A DNA stretch of 64,000 bases from Fulvivirga imtechensis AK7 (GTDB taxonomy: Bacteria; Bacteroidota; Bacteroidia; Cytophagales; Cyclobacteriaceae): the NCBI RefSeq assembly GCF_000331535.1, contig NZ_AMZN01000010.1, positions 1 to 64,000 of the forward strand, read 5' to 3'. Made by a program: the position numbers and the translations under genes. Position 1 is the first letter of the stretch; each line of letters opens with the position of its first letter. The notes below the pieces were generated by a model, which saw only the letters and a program-made list of their open reading frames with translations, searched no databases and was not told the DNA's origin. Positions 27,681 to 36,378 of the stretch are shown piece after piece.

Positions 27681-27836
27681 GTCTCTAAGAAAACGTCAAT
27701 GTCTGCGCTACGCGTGTCCCAAAAATGCTTTTCCCGACAACTGTAACAACTGTACGGGACTCCGCTTTTTTGGACTTCATCCCGCTCTTTAGCGAGAACG
27801 TTTTCTTAAAGCCACTTAGAGTTTTCTTACAAACAC
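27679..27836 (+). repeat. Family 1 MITE-like element, copy C
   Basis: A 158-bp copy beginning GTGTCTCTAAGAAAACG and ending TTTCTTACAAACAC. It carries a variant centre (CCCGACAACTGTAACAACTG) shared with copy F and in part with copy B, not with A and D. No target duplication is visible. Confidence 0.8.
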
Positions 27837-27911
27837 AAATTAGCTTTCCTGGTCCTCAGAGGCTTAGGAAAGCATTTTAACATTTGTTCCCAATAACATT
27901 GATTGATTTGT

Positions 27912-29327
27912 CTAATGATGATGATGACCGCCCTCCCCTTTTTTCATTTCGGAGTAAAGGTAATAGGCTCCTTTAGTAACAAACTGCGATCCGTGGGGAA
28001 GGTCGGCTATTTGCTTTATCTGAACATACCCCTGATCCTTTATACCAGTGCCCACCGGAACCCTGCGAAAAGTAATTCCATGATCTTCTACGGCTTCACT
28101 ATGACCTTCTGCATGGTGATGTTCCTCATTTTCATGTTCTTCTATGTCTTTTACTAAAACAAATACATACGACTGCCCCTGGTCGTTTACAATTGATTCT
28201 TCCGGTAGAGCAGCCATGTGCTCATCTCCTGAATATATCTTCGCCTCCACATACAGTCCTCTTAGAAATTCGTGATGCTCCTCTTCAATATGCCCATGCA
28301 CCTTTACGGTCTTACTGTCGCGGTCAAAGGATTTACCTATAAGAAAAACACTTCCTCTATATCTTTCCTCTCCTAAGCCTGGCACCGTAAAAAGTATGAG
28401 TTGCCCGATTTTTATTTTATTGATATCCTGCTCAAATACATTAAGTTCAAGATGCATATGATCAGTATCTACCAGTTCATAGATCTCCTCCTGTGATTGT
28501 ACAAATGCTCCGTTGTGAACATTAAGCGCTGTGATATAGCCACTTAATGGCGCCCGGATTGCAATGGAGCCGGAGATCTCCCCTGCTGCAATACTTTTCG
28601 GTGACAAGCCCATGTATTGCAACTGTTTTTCAAGGGCCTTCTTACGGGTCAATGCACTTTTGTACGCTACACTGGCAGCCTGAAACTGCTTTTTGGCTGT
28701 GACCTGAGCTGAATCCAATTGTCTCTGGCGTTCATATTCCGACTCCAGATACTCCAGATTGTTTATTACGTTCAGGTATTCCTCCTGAAGCTTGATATAG
28801 TCCATATGCTCTAATACAGCCAAGACTGCTCCTTTCTTAACATAATCACCCACGAGGTAATTGACTTTTTTTACAAACCCATCCATAGGAGCTGAAACAG
28901 CCGCTATATTTTGCGGAGGAAGGTCCAGGATCCCGTTTGTTTTCACGAAACCGGAGATGTTGAGCGTATCCAAAGTACTGTATTGAAGATCAGCATTGGC
29001 CAGTTGTATTTCGGTTAACGATACCATACCTTCTTCTCGGTGGGTTTCTGCTCCGTGCTCCTCGTGTGCATCACCACCATGATCATGTTCATCTTCTGCC
29101 GGTCTGCCGGACTCTCCGCAACCAAATAATAATATGGTCGCGACCACGTATTTCAAACTATTTTTTATAGCTAGTGTCTCTAAGAAAGCGCCAATGTCTA
29201 CGTTACGCTTGTCCCAAAAATGCTCACGTACCTCAGTACGCTCAGCTTTTTGGCACTTCACAAGCCTTGACCTTGACGTTTTCTTAAAGACACTTAAAGT
29301 TTTCTTACAAGCACTAGCTAAATCCAT
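27912..29327 (-). CDS. Czc/Cus-type metal efflux adaptor lipoprotein with in-frame repeat insertion
   Basis: A 471-residue periplasmic adaptor of a heavy-metal RND pump. It has a lipobox LLFGC (Cys near 71), a His/Asp/Glu-rich segment after it (EDEHDHGGDAHEEHG), lipoyl halves with an intervening helical hairpin, barrel domains, and more His clusters (HENEEHHHAEGH and a C-terminal GGHHHH). His-rich adaptors suit Zn/Co/Ni/Cd. The first four codons (MDLA) are followed by 49 codons that come entirely from family 1 copy D plus its target duplication. Removing them restores MDLAIKNSLKYVVATILLFGC, a normal lipoprotein signal. Translation may still start at 29327, giving a 49-residue insertion before the signal helix, or at a downstream TTG/GTG. 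Confidence 0.88.
   Translation of the reverse strand: MDLASACKKTLSVFKKTSRSRLVKCQKAERTEVREHFWDKRNVDIGAFLETLAIKNSLKYVVATILLFGCGESGRPAEDEHDHGGDAHEEHGAETHREEGMVSLTEIQLANADLQYSTLDTLNISGFVKTNGILDLPPQNIAAVSAPMDGFVKKVNYLVGDYVKKGAVLAVLEHMDYIKLQEEYLNVINNLEYLESEYERQRQLDSAQVTAKKQFQAASVAYKSALTRKKALEKQLQYMGLSPKSIAAGEISGSIAIRAPLSGYITALNVHNGAFVQSQEEIYELVDTDHMHLELNVFEQDINKIKIGQLILFTVPGLGEERYRGSVFLIGKSFDRDSKTVKVHGHIEEEHHEFLRGLYVEAKIYSGDEHMAALPEESIVNDQGQSYVFVLVKDIEEHENEEHHHAEGHSEAVEDHGITFRRVPVGTGIKDQGYVQIKQIADLPHGSQFVTKGAYYLYSEMKKGEGGHHHH
29174..29314 (+). repeat. Family 1 MITE-like element, copy D, inside the adaptor gene
   Basis: A 141-bp element, the same length as copy A, beginning GTGTCTCTAAGAAAGCG and ending TTTCTTACAAGCAC. 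It is flanked by 6-bp direct repeats TAGCTA (29168-29173 and 29315-29320). Element plus one duplication is 147 bp, exactly 49 codons, and the minus-strand frame stays open through it. Confidence 0.9.
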
Positions 29328-29342
29328 TATTACTAAATATTT

Positions 29343-32300
29343 TTATCGATTTGTCTGTTGGTTATAATCTTCCAGAAATTGACCCGTAAGGCTCTTAAAT
29401 TCAATGATCGCCAGGTTATACTGGTAAACACTGTTCAGGTAGTCCTCACGCAGCGTCAGGGCCTGCCCCAGGTTTTGGATAAATGCTATATAATCGACCT
29501 CACCCGCTTTATACCCGAACTCCGCTGTCCGTATCTGTTCTTCGGCAAGCTGCAGCCCCTCCTCTTCATAAAATTTTAAAGACGCCCGGGCTTTTTCCAA
29601 ACTGGCTATGGCAGATGCCAGTTGCCGATTCTGCTCTTGCATCTGCATCTGGTACTCTCTCTCTGCAATAGACTGCTGAATACGAGCAGCCTGAGTCTTT
29701 CCTTTTTGGGCGAAAAAAAGGAGGGGAACGTTCAGCCCTATCCGGTATTGATAAAAACCTTCCTGGCCGTTAATGGTTTGGTCGCTATATCCTAATGAAA
29801 TGCCGGGAAGAAACTGAGACCGCTCCATTTTTACTGCTGCATCCGCCACCTTCTGATTCTGAGTGTAGTACTCCAGAACAGGATTATCAGGCTGCACACC
29901 ATCGGCAGTTCTTGCACTACTCTGAAATTTGTACAGGCCTGCGGGAGGTGAGATAACACTATCAATATTAAGCCAGGTACTCAAATTCTGACTTGCTGCT
30001 GTATAGTCGGCTGAGGCCTGTTCGAACATAACTGCTACCTTCTTTGCCTGGCTGGTTGCAGACAGCAGCTCCAGCTTACCTGTGGCTCCGGTTTCAAATC
30101 TCAATCGAGCCGCAGCCTCAAAATTCCGAAAGATGCTATCCTGTTGACGTATTAGCTGTAGTTTGCTTACCGCCAGTAACCAGCTATTGTAAGCTCGACT
30201 AACTTCAGCGATCAATGTATTGGCAGAAATATTTCGATATTTCTCACTCCTGGTCACCAATTCCTGTTGATAATGGTGCTTTTGAATATAAGTAGTGGGA
30301 AAGTCGATATTTTGTTGGACCCCAAAAGAAGATACTCCTTCAATATCATCTCCATTGGTTTCCTCACGCTGATGAAAAATACTGGTTCTTTCAAAATCAA
30401 AAGCCGTTTTCTCCAGCGCCTTTTGTTGTTCTACCTGTAAGTCTGCTTTCTGCAGTGAGGGGTGGCTCTTTAGCGTCAGGTCAATGGCCTGCTCCAGGGT
30501 CAGGAATGTACTATCCTCCTTTTCCTGGGCTATCAGCATACCCGTTTTCCCAGTCACAAACATAAAAACCACCAATATAATCGCTGTTTTAGGCTTAAAT
30601 GATATACCTTTTTCCAAATAGTAGTAAAGAACAGGCAGCACCACCAACGTCAATAATGTAGCTGTTATCAGCCCACCAATCACAACAGTGGCTAAGGGCC
30701 GCTGTACCTCTGCTCCCGCGGAAGTGGAAAGCGCCATAGGCAAAAATCCCAGTGAAGCCACAGAAGCTGTCATGATCACAGGGCGTAAGCGAATAGATGT
30801 TCCTTTCATAATACGTTCATTCAGATCCTTTACCCCTTCTGCTTTAAGGGCATTAAATTCGGAGATCAATACGATGCCGTTGAGTACAGCTACGCCAAAT
30901 AAAGCGATAAATCCTACACCTGCGGAGATACTAAAAGGCATATCACGCAGCCACAACGCCAGCACTCCACCTATGGCAGACATCGGTACCGCTGTAAATA
31001 TCAATAGTGCCTGGTTCATCGATCCGAAAGTAAAAAACAAAAGCACCAGAATAAGAAGCAGGGCAGCCGGCACCGCAACGGACAGCCTTTCCCTGGCTTT
31101 TATCAGATTCTCAAACTGACCTCCATAGGTAATGTAATAACCCGGTGGCAATTCGAGCTGTTTGCCCAGCACCTGCTGAATGTCTTCCACCACGCTCTCG
31201 GTGTCTCTGTTACGGGTATTTACCCCGAGTACGATCCTGCGTTTGGCATCATCACGGGAAATTTGTGCCGGAGCCTCCTTTAAAGAGACACGGGCTATTT
31301 CCTTTAAAGGCACCTGTTCCCCGGAAGGAAGTGGAATATACATGGCTTCCACATTACCGATATCTTTCCTGAACCCTTCCTGAAAACGTACTACCAGGTC
31401 AAATCTCCTTTCTCCTTCAAACACCACCCCGGCAGTACCTCCGGCAAAAGCTGTATTGATAGCTCTATTAACATCTTCTACGGACAGCCCATACTGCGCC
31501 ATTTTATTTCTCTTATAGTTGATCTGGATTTGTGGCAAGCCGGTTAGCTGCTCTACCACCGTACCCCCGACACCTTCAATCCGGCTGATCAGCTCATTGG
31601 CTTCATTGCCCTTCCGAAACAGGAGATCCAGGTCTTCACCATAGATCTTTACCGCAATATCCTGCCTGACCCCGGTGATCAGTTCATTGAATCGCATCTG
31701 GATGGGCTGGGTAAACTCGGTTGCAACACCTGGAATGGAATAGATAACCGCCTCCATCTTTTCAAACATCTCTTCTCTTGAAGAAGCGCTGACCCAATCT
31801 TTTTTATCTTTCATTACAATAATGATGTCTGCCAACTCCATAGGCATCGGGTCGGTCGGTATCTCTGATGTCCCGATCTTTGTTACTACTTCCTTCACCT
31901 CAGGAAATTCTTTCATCAGGGCGTCTTGTATTTTTTTAGATACCTCAATCATCTGCTGCAATGATGTACCTGTTGGCAATATTTGGTGTGATGCAATGTC
32001 TCCTTCATCCAGTGTAGGTATAAATTCTCCTCCCAATGTTGAAAATATCCAAATACTACCGGCAAAGAGCAGAACGGCTGCCATAATTACCAGTGGTTTG
32101 GCCCTTAAGGCAAACCCGATCACCGGACGGTAAAGCCGGTGGAAAAAATCCATGATCATGTCCGAGATATTCCTCTTGACCACAATCTTCTTTTTCATCA
32201 CCAGAGCCGCCATCATGGGTACATAGGTCAGCGATAGGATGAACGCTCCCAGTATGGCAAAGCTCACCGTCTGAGCCATAGGCCTGAACATTTCACCTTC

Positions 32301-33704
32301 TATGCCTACCAATGCAAGAATGGGCAGATATACGATTAAAATGATGATCTCTCCGAAAGCTGCAGATTTCCTGATATGGCTGGCAGCCTTCCCTACCTGG
32401 ATGTCCATTTGCTGCTGACTCAATCGTTGGCCATTGAAGGTGCCATAGATACGGTGTACAATAGCCTCTACAATAATCACCGCCCCATCGACTATTATCC
32501 CGAAATCAATAGCTCCGAGACTCATCAGGTTGGCCGAGACACCAAAGATGTTCATCATACCCAGGGCAAAAAGCATGGACAATGGTATGACAGAAGCCAC
32601 CACAAGACCGGCACGCAGGTTGCCCAATAGCAATACCAGGATAAATATAACGATCAGCCCCCCTTCAACAAGGTTGGTAGTAACTGTGGTAATGGCACGG
32701 TCTATCAGCCTGGACCGGTCCAAAAACGGGTCGATGTAAAGGCCCTCCGGTAAACTTTCCTGAATTTGCTCCATGCGTGCTTTTACCGCTTGTGTTACAC
32801 GATGCGAATTTTCACCTTTTAGCATGAGCACCAGCCCTCCCGCCGTTTCCCCCTCGCCATTCCTGGTAATAGCTCCAAAGCGTGGAGCATGGCCGAATTG
32901 TACCTTCGCCACATCTCTGATCAATACAGGGGTGCCCATAACATTCCTGATCAACACCTCTTTGATGTCGTCTAATGAATTGACCATCCCTTCTCCACGT
33001 ATAAAGTAGGTTCTGCTGGACTTCTCGATATATGAGCCACCGGTATTCTGGTTGTTTCTGGCAATCGCACTGTAAACATCTTCCACAGTAAGGTGATAAG
33101 CGCGAAGCCTTTCAGGATCAATAGCCACTTCGTATTGCTTCAGATATCCTCCAAAGCTGCTGACTTCTGCTACTCCGGGTATACCGGTCAGTTGGCGTTT
33201 TACGATCCAGTCCTGGATTGTGCGAAGCTCCATCGGGGAATATGCTGTGTCGTATCCCTTCTCCTTTGCGATGGTATATTGATATATTTCGCTAAGGCCG
33301 GTAACCATGGGCGCCAACTGTGGGGAGCCAAAGCCTTCGGGGATGTCCTTTACAGCAGTCTGTATCTGCTCGTTTACTAACTGTCTGGCAAGGTAAGGGT
33401 CCACTTGTTTTTCAAAAACTATAGTGATCATCGAAAGTCCAAAGCGCGATATGGACCGGATCTCCTCCACATTAGGAATAAACGACATCGACACCTCCAA
33501 CGGGTAGGTAATGAACTGCTCCACCTCTTGTGTAGCCAGATCAGGCGCCTGCGTAATTACCTGCACCTGATTATTGGTAATATCCGGCACGGCATCAAGA
33601 GGGATGCGCGTGAGGGAATACGCCCCCCAACTGATCAGGGCAACTACAAACAGCCCGATAACCAGTTTATTCTTTATAGAAAAACTAATAATTGAATCAA
33701 ACAT
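29343..33704 (-). CDS. CzcA-like heavy-metal RND pump fused to a TolC-like channel domain
   Basis: A 1453-residue fusion. Residues 1-1035 form a heavy-metal RND pump with twelve membrane helices. The TM4 motif is D400-F-G-x3-D406-G-A-x4-E413, the form seen in Co/Zn/Cd/Ni exporters rather than the Cu/Ag CusA form. A hydrophobic segment (about 1040-1058) ending LIAQ-EKED looks like an internal signal peptide with a possible cleavage site after residue 1060. Residues about 1063-1453 are an outer-membrane-factor (TolC) domain. Such CzcA-TolC fusions are common in Bacteroidota. It precedes the adaptor gene by 15 bases. Confidence 0.92.
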   Translation of the reverse strand: MFDSIISFSIKNKLVIGLFVVALISWGAYSLTRIPLDAVPDITNNQVQVITQAPDLATQEVEQFITYPLEVSMSFIPNVEEIRSISRFGLSMITIVFEKQVDPYLARQLVNEQIQTAVKDIPEGFGSPQLAPMVTGLSEIYQYTIAKEKGYDTAYSPMELRTIQDWIVKRQLTGIPGVAEVSSFGGYLKQYEVAIDPERLRAYHLTVEDVYSAIARNNQNTGGSYIEKSSRTYFIRGEGMVNSLDDIKEVLIRNVMGTPVLIRDVAKVQFGHAPRFGAITRNGEGETAGGLVLMLKGENSHRVTQAVKARMEQIQESLPEGLYIDPFLDRSRLIDRAITTVTTNLVEGGLIVIFILVLLLGNLRAGLVVASVIPLSMLFALGMMNIFGVSANLMSLGAIDFGIIVDGAVIIVEAIVHRIYGTFNGQRLSQQQMDIQVGKAASHIRKSAAFGEIIILIVYLPILALVGIEGEMFRPMAQTVSFAILGAFILSLTYVPMMAALVMKKKIVVKRNISDMIMDFFHRLYRPVIGFALRAKPLVIMAAVLLFAGSIWIFSTLGGEFIPTLDEGDIASHQILPTGTSLQQMIEVSKKIQDALMKEFPEVKEVVTKIGTSEIPTDPMPMELADIIIVMKDKKDWVSASSREEMFEKMEAVIYSIPGVATEFTQPIQMRFNELITGVRQDIAVKIYGEDLDLLFRKGNEANELISRIEGVGGTVVEQLTGLPQIQINYKRNKMAQYGLSVEDVNRAINTAFAGGTAGVVFEGERRFDLVVRFQEGFRKDIGNVEAMYIPLPSGEQVPLKEIARVSLKEAPAQISRDDAKRRIVLGVNTRNRDTESVVEDIQQVLGKQLELPPGYYITYGGQFENLIKARERLSVAVPAALLLILVLLFFTFGSMNQALLIFTAVPMSAIGGVLALWLRDMPFSISAGVGFIALFGVAVLNGIVLISEFNALKAEGVKDLNERIMKGTSIRLRPVIMTASVASLGFLPMALSTSAGAEVQRPLATVVIGGLITATLLTLVVLPVLYYYLEKGISFKPKTAIILVVFMFVTGKTGMLIAQEKEDSTFLTLEQAIDLTLKSHPSLQKADLQVEQQKALEKTAFDFERTSIFHQREETNGDDIEGVSSFGVQQNIDFPTTYIQKHHYQQELVTRSEKYRNISANTLIAEVSRAYNSWLLAVSKLQLIRQQDSIFRNFEAAARLRFETGATGKLELLSATSQAKKVAVMFEQASADYTAASQNLSTWLNIDSVISPPAGLYKFQSSARTADGVQPDNPVLEYYTQNQKVADAAVKMERSQFLPGISLGYSDQTINGQEGFYQYRIGLNVPLLFFAQKGKTQAARIQQSIAEREYQMQMQEQNRQLASAIASLEKARASLKFYEEEGLQLAEEQIRTAEFGYKAGEVDYIAFIQNLGQALTLREDYLNSVYQYNLAIIEFKSLTGQFLEDYNQQTNR

Positions 33705-33776
33705 TCATTCAGGGTTAAATCAATAAACTTCAATTAAATTCAGACAGGAACAGACCTGTCCGGATAAAGTTATTGA

Positions 33777-34172
33777 TCAAACCTGTGGCGGCTGAAAAAG
33801 AGAATCGGGAAAACGGGAGGATAAAAAAGATATATAAAAGTCTGATTTGACAGGCAACGTACTATCGAGCGCTCGCAGCTCAAAATGCTGATCACTTACA
33901 TAAAAGATGGCAGTATTACAACATTGATCATTCGAGTGGAAGGGCAGCTTGTCATGATCTGCATTGTCGTGATGTTGATCGGAATCCACATGCTCGCTGG
34001 CATATTCCTGTACCAAAAACTTCCAGAATGATCCTCCACTACAAGCCTTGTGCTCCTCGTAGTGTTCAAATAGCACGGGCAATTTTTGTAGCTCACAACA
34101 TAGATCCATAGTAGGCGCCAGCCCTCTGATCAGGAATAAAACCAGCAATGATATGGAAAAGAAGCGCTTCAT
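33777..34172 (-). CDS. Small exported Cys/His-rich protein of metal-efflux locus
   Basis: A 131-residue exported protein with a signal peptide (about 1-22). The mature part has the pairs CCEL and QCCN and a His/Asp-rich stretch (HVDSDQHHDNADHDKLPFH), ending in FQPPQV. This recalls the HYC_CC_PP-type small proteins found next to metal pumps in Bacteroidota, an assignment I hold only moderately. It probably binds metal in the periplasm. It has a -7 box TAGCTTTG (34180-34187) and an inverted-repeat operator candidate upstream. It lies 72 bp before the pump gene, and co-transcription is plausible. Confidence 0.7.
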   Translation of the reverse strand: MKRFFSISLLVLFLIRGLAPTMDLCCELQKLPVLFEHYEEHKACSGGSFWKFLVQEYASEHVDSDQHHDNADHDKLPFHSNDQCCNTAIFYVSDQHFELRALDSTLPVKSDFYISFLSSRFPDSLFQPPQV

Positions 34173-34179
34173 TTCGCTG

Positions 34180-34218
34180 CAAAGCTAACGAAAAATGACG
34201 TGCAATGGTATTGCATGT
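34180..34218 (-). promoter_or_regulatory. -7 box and TGCAAT-N3-ATTGCA operator candidate
   Basis: The minus-strand -7 element TAGCTTTG (34180-34187) is eight bases before the ATG at 34172. Upstream lies the dyad TGCAATGGTATTGCA (34201-34215), extendable by AC and GT outside. The -33 TTG available inside the dyad leaves only a 15-base spacer, so the promoter is suboptimal or activator-dependent. Confidence 0.5.
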
Positions 34219-34261
34219 TTGGCTACATTTCCATTTTATAATAAAAAGGATCTGAAATGTT

Positions 34262-35167
34262 CTAAAAATCTTCTTCGATAAGCTCTTTATTTAAAGCGGC
34301 ACCAGCCATACTCCCTGCAGCAATAGCCCCACTAACCGAGCGAAAGGGATTGGTGTTGTCACCAGCGGCAAATACACCAGGCACAGATGTTTTTTGGAGT
34401 TGATCCACCTCAATATAGCCACCCTCGTTGAGCCGGCAACTCAATAGTTGTGGTATTTGCAAATGCTGCTCAAAGGCCAGACGGGTATAAAGAGCTTCCA
34501 ATGGAATGCCAGTCCCATCATCAAAGACAAGTTTCGAAAGATGGCCTTTTTTATGAATTATTTCTACCAACCTGCTTTGGACTATTGCTATGTTATGGCT
34601 TTTCAATGTTAACTCCTGCTCATTTGTTAATGTAGAAATACCATTGGTAAATAATGTCAGCTCGGGTGTCCAGTGGTGTATCATTTTTGCAAATTCAAAG
34701 GCCATTTCTCCGTTAGCCAATACCCCGGTTTTTTTGCCTTTTACTTCATATCCATGGCAGTATGGGCAGTGTAATACCGATATACCCCAGCAATCTTCAA
34801 ATCCGGAAACCTCAGGCATAATATCTTTGATACCATTGGCCAGAATGATCTTTCGAGAGGTTATAACTTTTCCATCACCCACCTGCACTTCAAACTCCGT
34901 TGTTTTCTTCTTTACAAACCTGACTTCGTCATTCATGATACCAACAGTATTGTAGAACAGCACTTGCTCCCGGGCACGATTAAGTAATGCGGCAGGTTTT
35001 TCACCATCCATAGTGATCACGTTATGAGAAGCGGGCGTTTGCCTGTTACAGGGTTTTCCACTGTCAATGATCAGCACGTCTCTCAAAGACCTTCCAAGGG
35101 TCATGGCTGCGGACAAGCCTGCAAAACTGCCCCCGATAATTACAACATCGTAGTGTGGATCGGTCAT
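34262..35167 (-). CDS. Thioredoxin-reductase-like FAD/NAD(P) oxidoreductase
   Basis: A 301-residue flavoprotein. It has an FAD-binding GGSFAGLSAA near the N-terminus (12-21), the redox-active CPYCHG at 134-139, an NADP-binding region reading GVLANGEMAFEFA, and the C-terminal FAD contact GVFAAGDN. The CPYCHG form is that of the TrxR-like group related to GliT/HlmI dithiol oxidases, rather than the CATC of true thioredoxin reductase. I start at the ATG at 35167. The longer frame runs into the promoter. The locus begins with a strong promoter overlapped by a palindrome, so it is probably repressor-controlled. Confidence 0.9.
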   Translation of the reverse strand: MTDPHYDVVIIGGSFAGLSAAMTLGRSLRDVLIIDSGKPCNRQTPASHNVITMDGEKPAALLNRAREQVLFYNTVGIMNDEVRFVKKKTTEFEVQVGDGKVITSRKIILANGIKDIMPEVSGFEDCWGISVLHCPYCHGYEVKGKKTGVLANGEMAFEFAKMIHHWTPELTLFTNGISTLTNEQELTLKSHNIAIVQSRLVEIIHKKGHLSKLVFDDGTGIPLEALYTRLAFEQHLQIPQLLSCRLNEGGYIEVDQLQKTSVPGVFAAGDNTNPFRSVSGAIAAGSMAGAALNKELIEEDF

Positions 35168-35182
35168 ATTATATTTTTTAAA

Positions 35183-35225
35183 TGCAACATTGTTGCAAAT
35201 ATATAAACCTTCACTTTGAACGCAA
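35183..35225 (-). promoter_or_regulatory. Promoter and overlapping palindromic operator of the oxidoreductase gene
   Basis: Minus-strand TTG (35223-35225), a 19-base spacer and TATATTTG (35196-35203) form a full-consensus Bacteroidota promoter. The dyad TGCAACATTGTTGCA (35183-35197) sits at the expected transcription start and touches the -7 box, the classical place for a repressor. A similar dyad lies upstream of the gene at 34172. Confidence 0.75.
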
Positions 35226-35245
35226 CAATACTGCAAGTAATATTA

Positions 35246-35489
35246 ACGTGAGTTGGATATAAAATGCCTAAAAATAGGCTGTCATCCTATCCCGAAGGCT
35301 TTAAGGCTTTCGGGAGAAGGATCTTCCTAAGTTGTGAATAAGTACCCTTGTACTTAGTAAGATTCTTCATTCTTCCCCGAGGCAAGTTAGGCAAGTTCGG
35401 AACAGGCAGAATGACCTTAAACAGAGAGTTTTGAGTCAATTTTCCTGATATGCATACCTTTAACCGGTTTTGTTATATCGAACTCACAT
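35246..35489 (+). repeat. Family 2 MITE-like element, copy 2 (complete)
   Basis: A 244-bp element with ends ACGTGAGTTGGATATAAAA and TATATCGAACTCACAT, which are inverted repeats. It is flanked by 8-bp direct repeats TAATATTA (35238-35245 and 35490-35497). An inner stem pairs AGGATCTTCCTAAG-like sequence with CTTAGTAAGATTCTT. No open frame. Confidence 0.85.
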
Positions 35490-35547
35490 TAATATTATCC
35501 TGATTCAGGCGTCATACGGCTCATACCCGTCACGTGCCCGGAGCTAC

Positions 35548-36378
35548 TCACGAATATATCGCACCTTCAGCTATTGTTCGTGCTGCTTCAAGGTCCGCCT
35601 TTACACTATCTATCTTCATACCTATTGTCAACAGCGCTGTTTTACCCAACGGCAGGCGCAAAGGTGGGACTTCACTATCTACCAACCGGTAGATAGCCTG
35701 AGCGGCTTTTTGCGGGTCTCCCTCCTGCTTGCCGTTCACTCCTTTCAGCTTCATGCGAAATGCTCCGGCCGTTTCATTATAATCTTCAATCACACGCACT
35801 GCGGTACCCAGTGAATCGCCTGCAAACCTTGTCCGAAAAGGTCCTGGCTCCACTATTGTAACTTTGATGCCCAAGGGGGCTACCTCCTGGGCAAGCGCTT
35901 CGCTAAATCCCTCAACCGCAAATTTGCTGGCATTATAGATGCCAAAACCTGCGAAGGCCTTCACTCCCCCATGTGAAGATATCTGTACAATATGACCACT
36001 TCTTTGAGCCCTCATAAGCGGCAGTACCTCCTGAGTAAGCTTTAATGTACCAAAAAAATTAGCTTCAAAAATAGCCCTTACCTCATCCATCGAAGTTTCT
36101 TCTACAGCCCCAACCATACCAACACCTGCATTATTGACCAGTACATCCACACGGTGAAACATTGCTCTGATCGCGGCCGTCATTTTCCGTATTTGATCTG
36201 GCTGGGTGACGTCTAACTGATATGAAAATCCTTTGTTTTGAAAGTTTGCATTAAACTCCTCCACCTGAGATGCTTTCCTGAATGTGCCTATAACAAAATC
36301 GCCTTTTTCCATAACAGCTTGGGCAATAGCCTTGCCCAAACCGCTGGATATACCTGTTATCAACCAGATTTTTCTCAT
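35548..36378 (-). CDS. Short-chain dehydrogenase/reductase
   Basis: A 276-residue classical SDR. The nucleotide-binding TGISSGLG (8-15), NNAG (82-85), catalytic Ser134/135, Tyr148 and Lys152 (YNASK) are all in place. The basic residue after TFRK suggests NADP preference. The substrate is unknown. Its start overlaps the stop of the YceI gene by four bases (ATGA), so the two are one operon. Confidence 0.92.
   Translation of the reverse strand: MRKIWLITGISSGLGKAIAQAVMEKGDFVIGTFRKASQVEEFNANFQNKGFSYQLDVTQPDQIRKMTAAIRAMFHRVDVLVNNAGVGMVGAVEETSMDEVRAIFEANFFGTLKLTQEVLPLMRAQRSGHIVQISSHGGVKAFAGFGIYNASKFAVEGFSEALAQEVAPLGIKVTIVEPGPFRTRFAGDSLGTAVRVIEDYNETAGAFRMKLKGVNGKQEGDPQKAAQAIYRLVDSEVPPLRLPLGKTALLTIGMKIDSVKADLEAARTIAEGAIYS

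Larger units (their letters stand above)
27271..27911. other. Repeat-rich spacer
   Basis: This 641-bp gap holds a remnant of a family 1 end (about 27392-27416, AGAGTTTTCTTAGAGATACTA), the family 3 near-palindrome (27513-27680) and family 1 copy C (27679-27836) directly abutting it. No gene is seen. Confidence 0.7.
35168..35547. other. Spacer with promoter and family 2 repeat
   Basis: This 380-bp gap holds the oxidoreductase promoter and operator and then family 2 copy 2 (35246-35489). No gene is seen. Confidence 0.65.

Noticed and set aside
29343-33704. Copper/silver specificity (CusA) for the metal pump
   Set aside because: The TM4 motif DFG-x3-DGA-x4-E and the His-rich adaptor fit the Co/Zn/Cd/Ni exporters better.
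35168-35236. N-terminal extension of the oxidoreductase
   Set aside because: It would run through a full-consensus promoter and operator, and the FAD-binding start fits the ATG at 35167.
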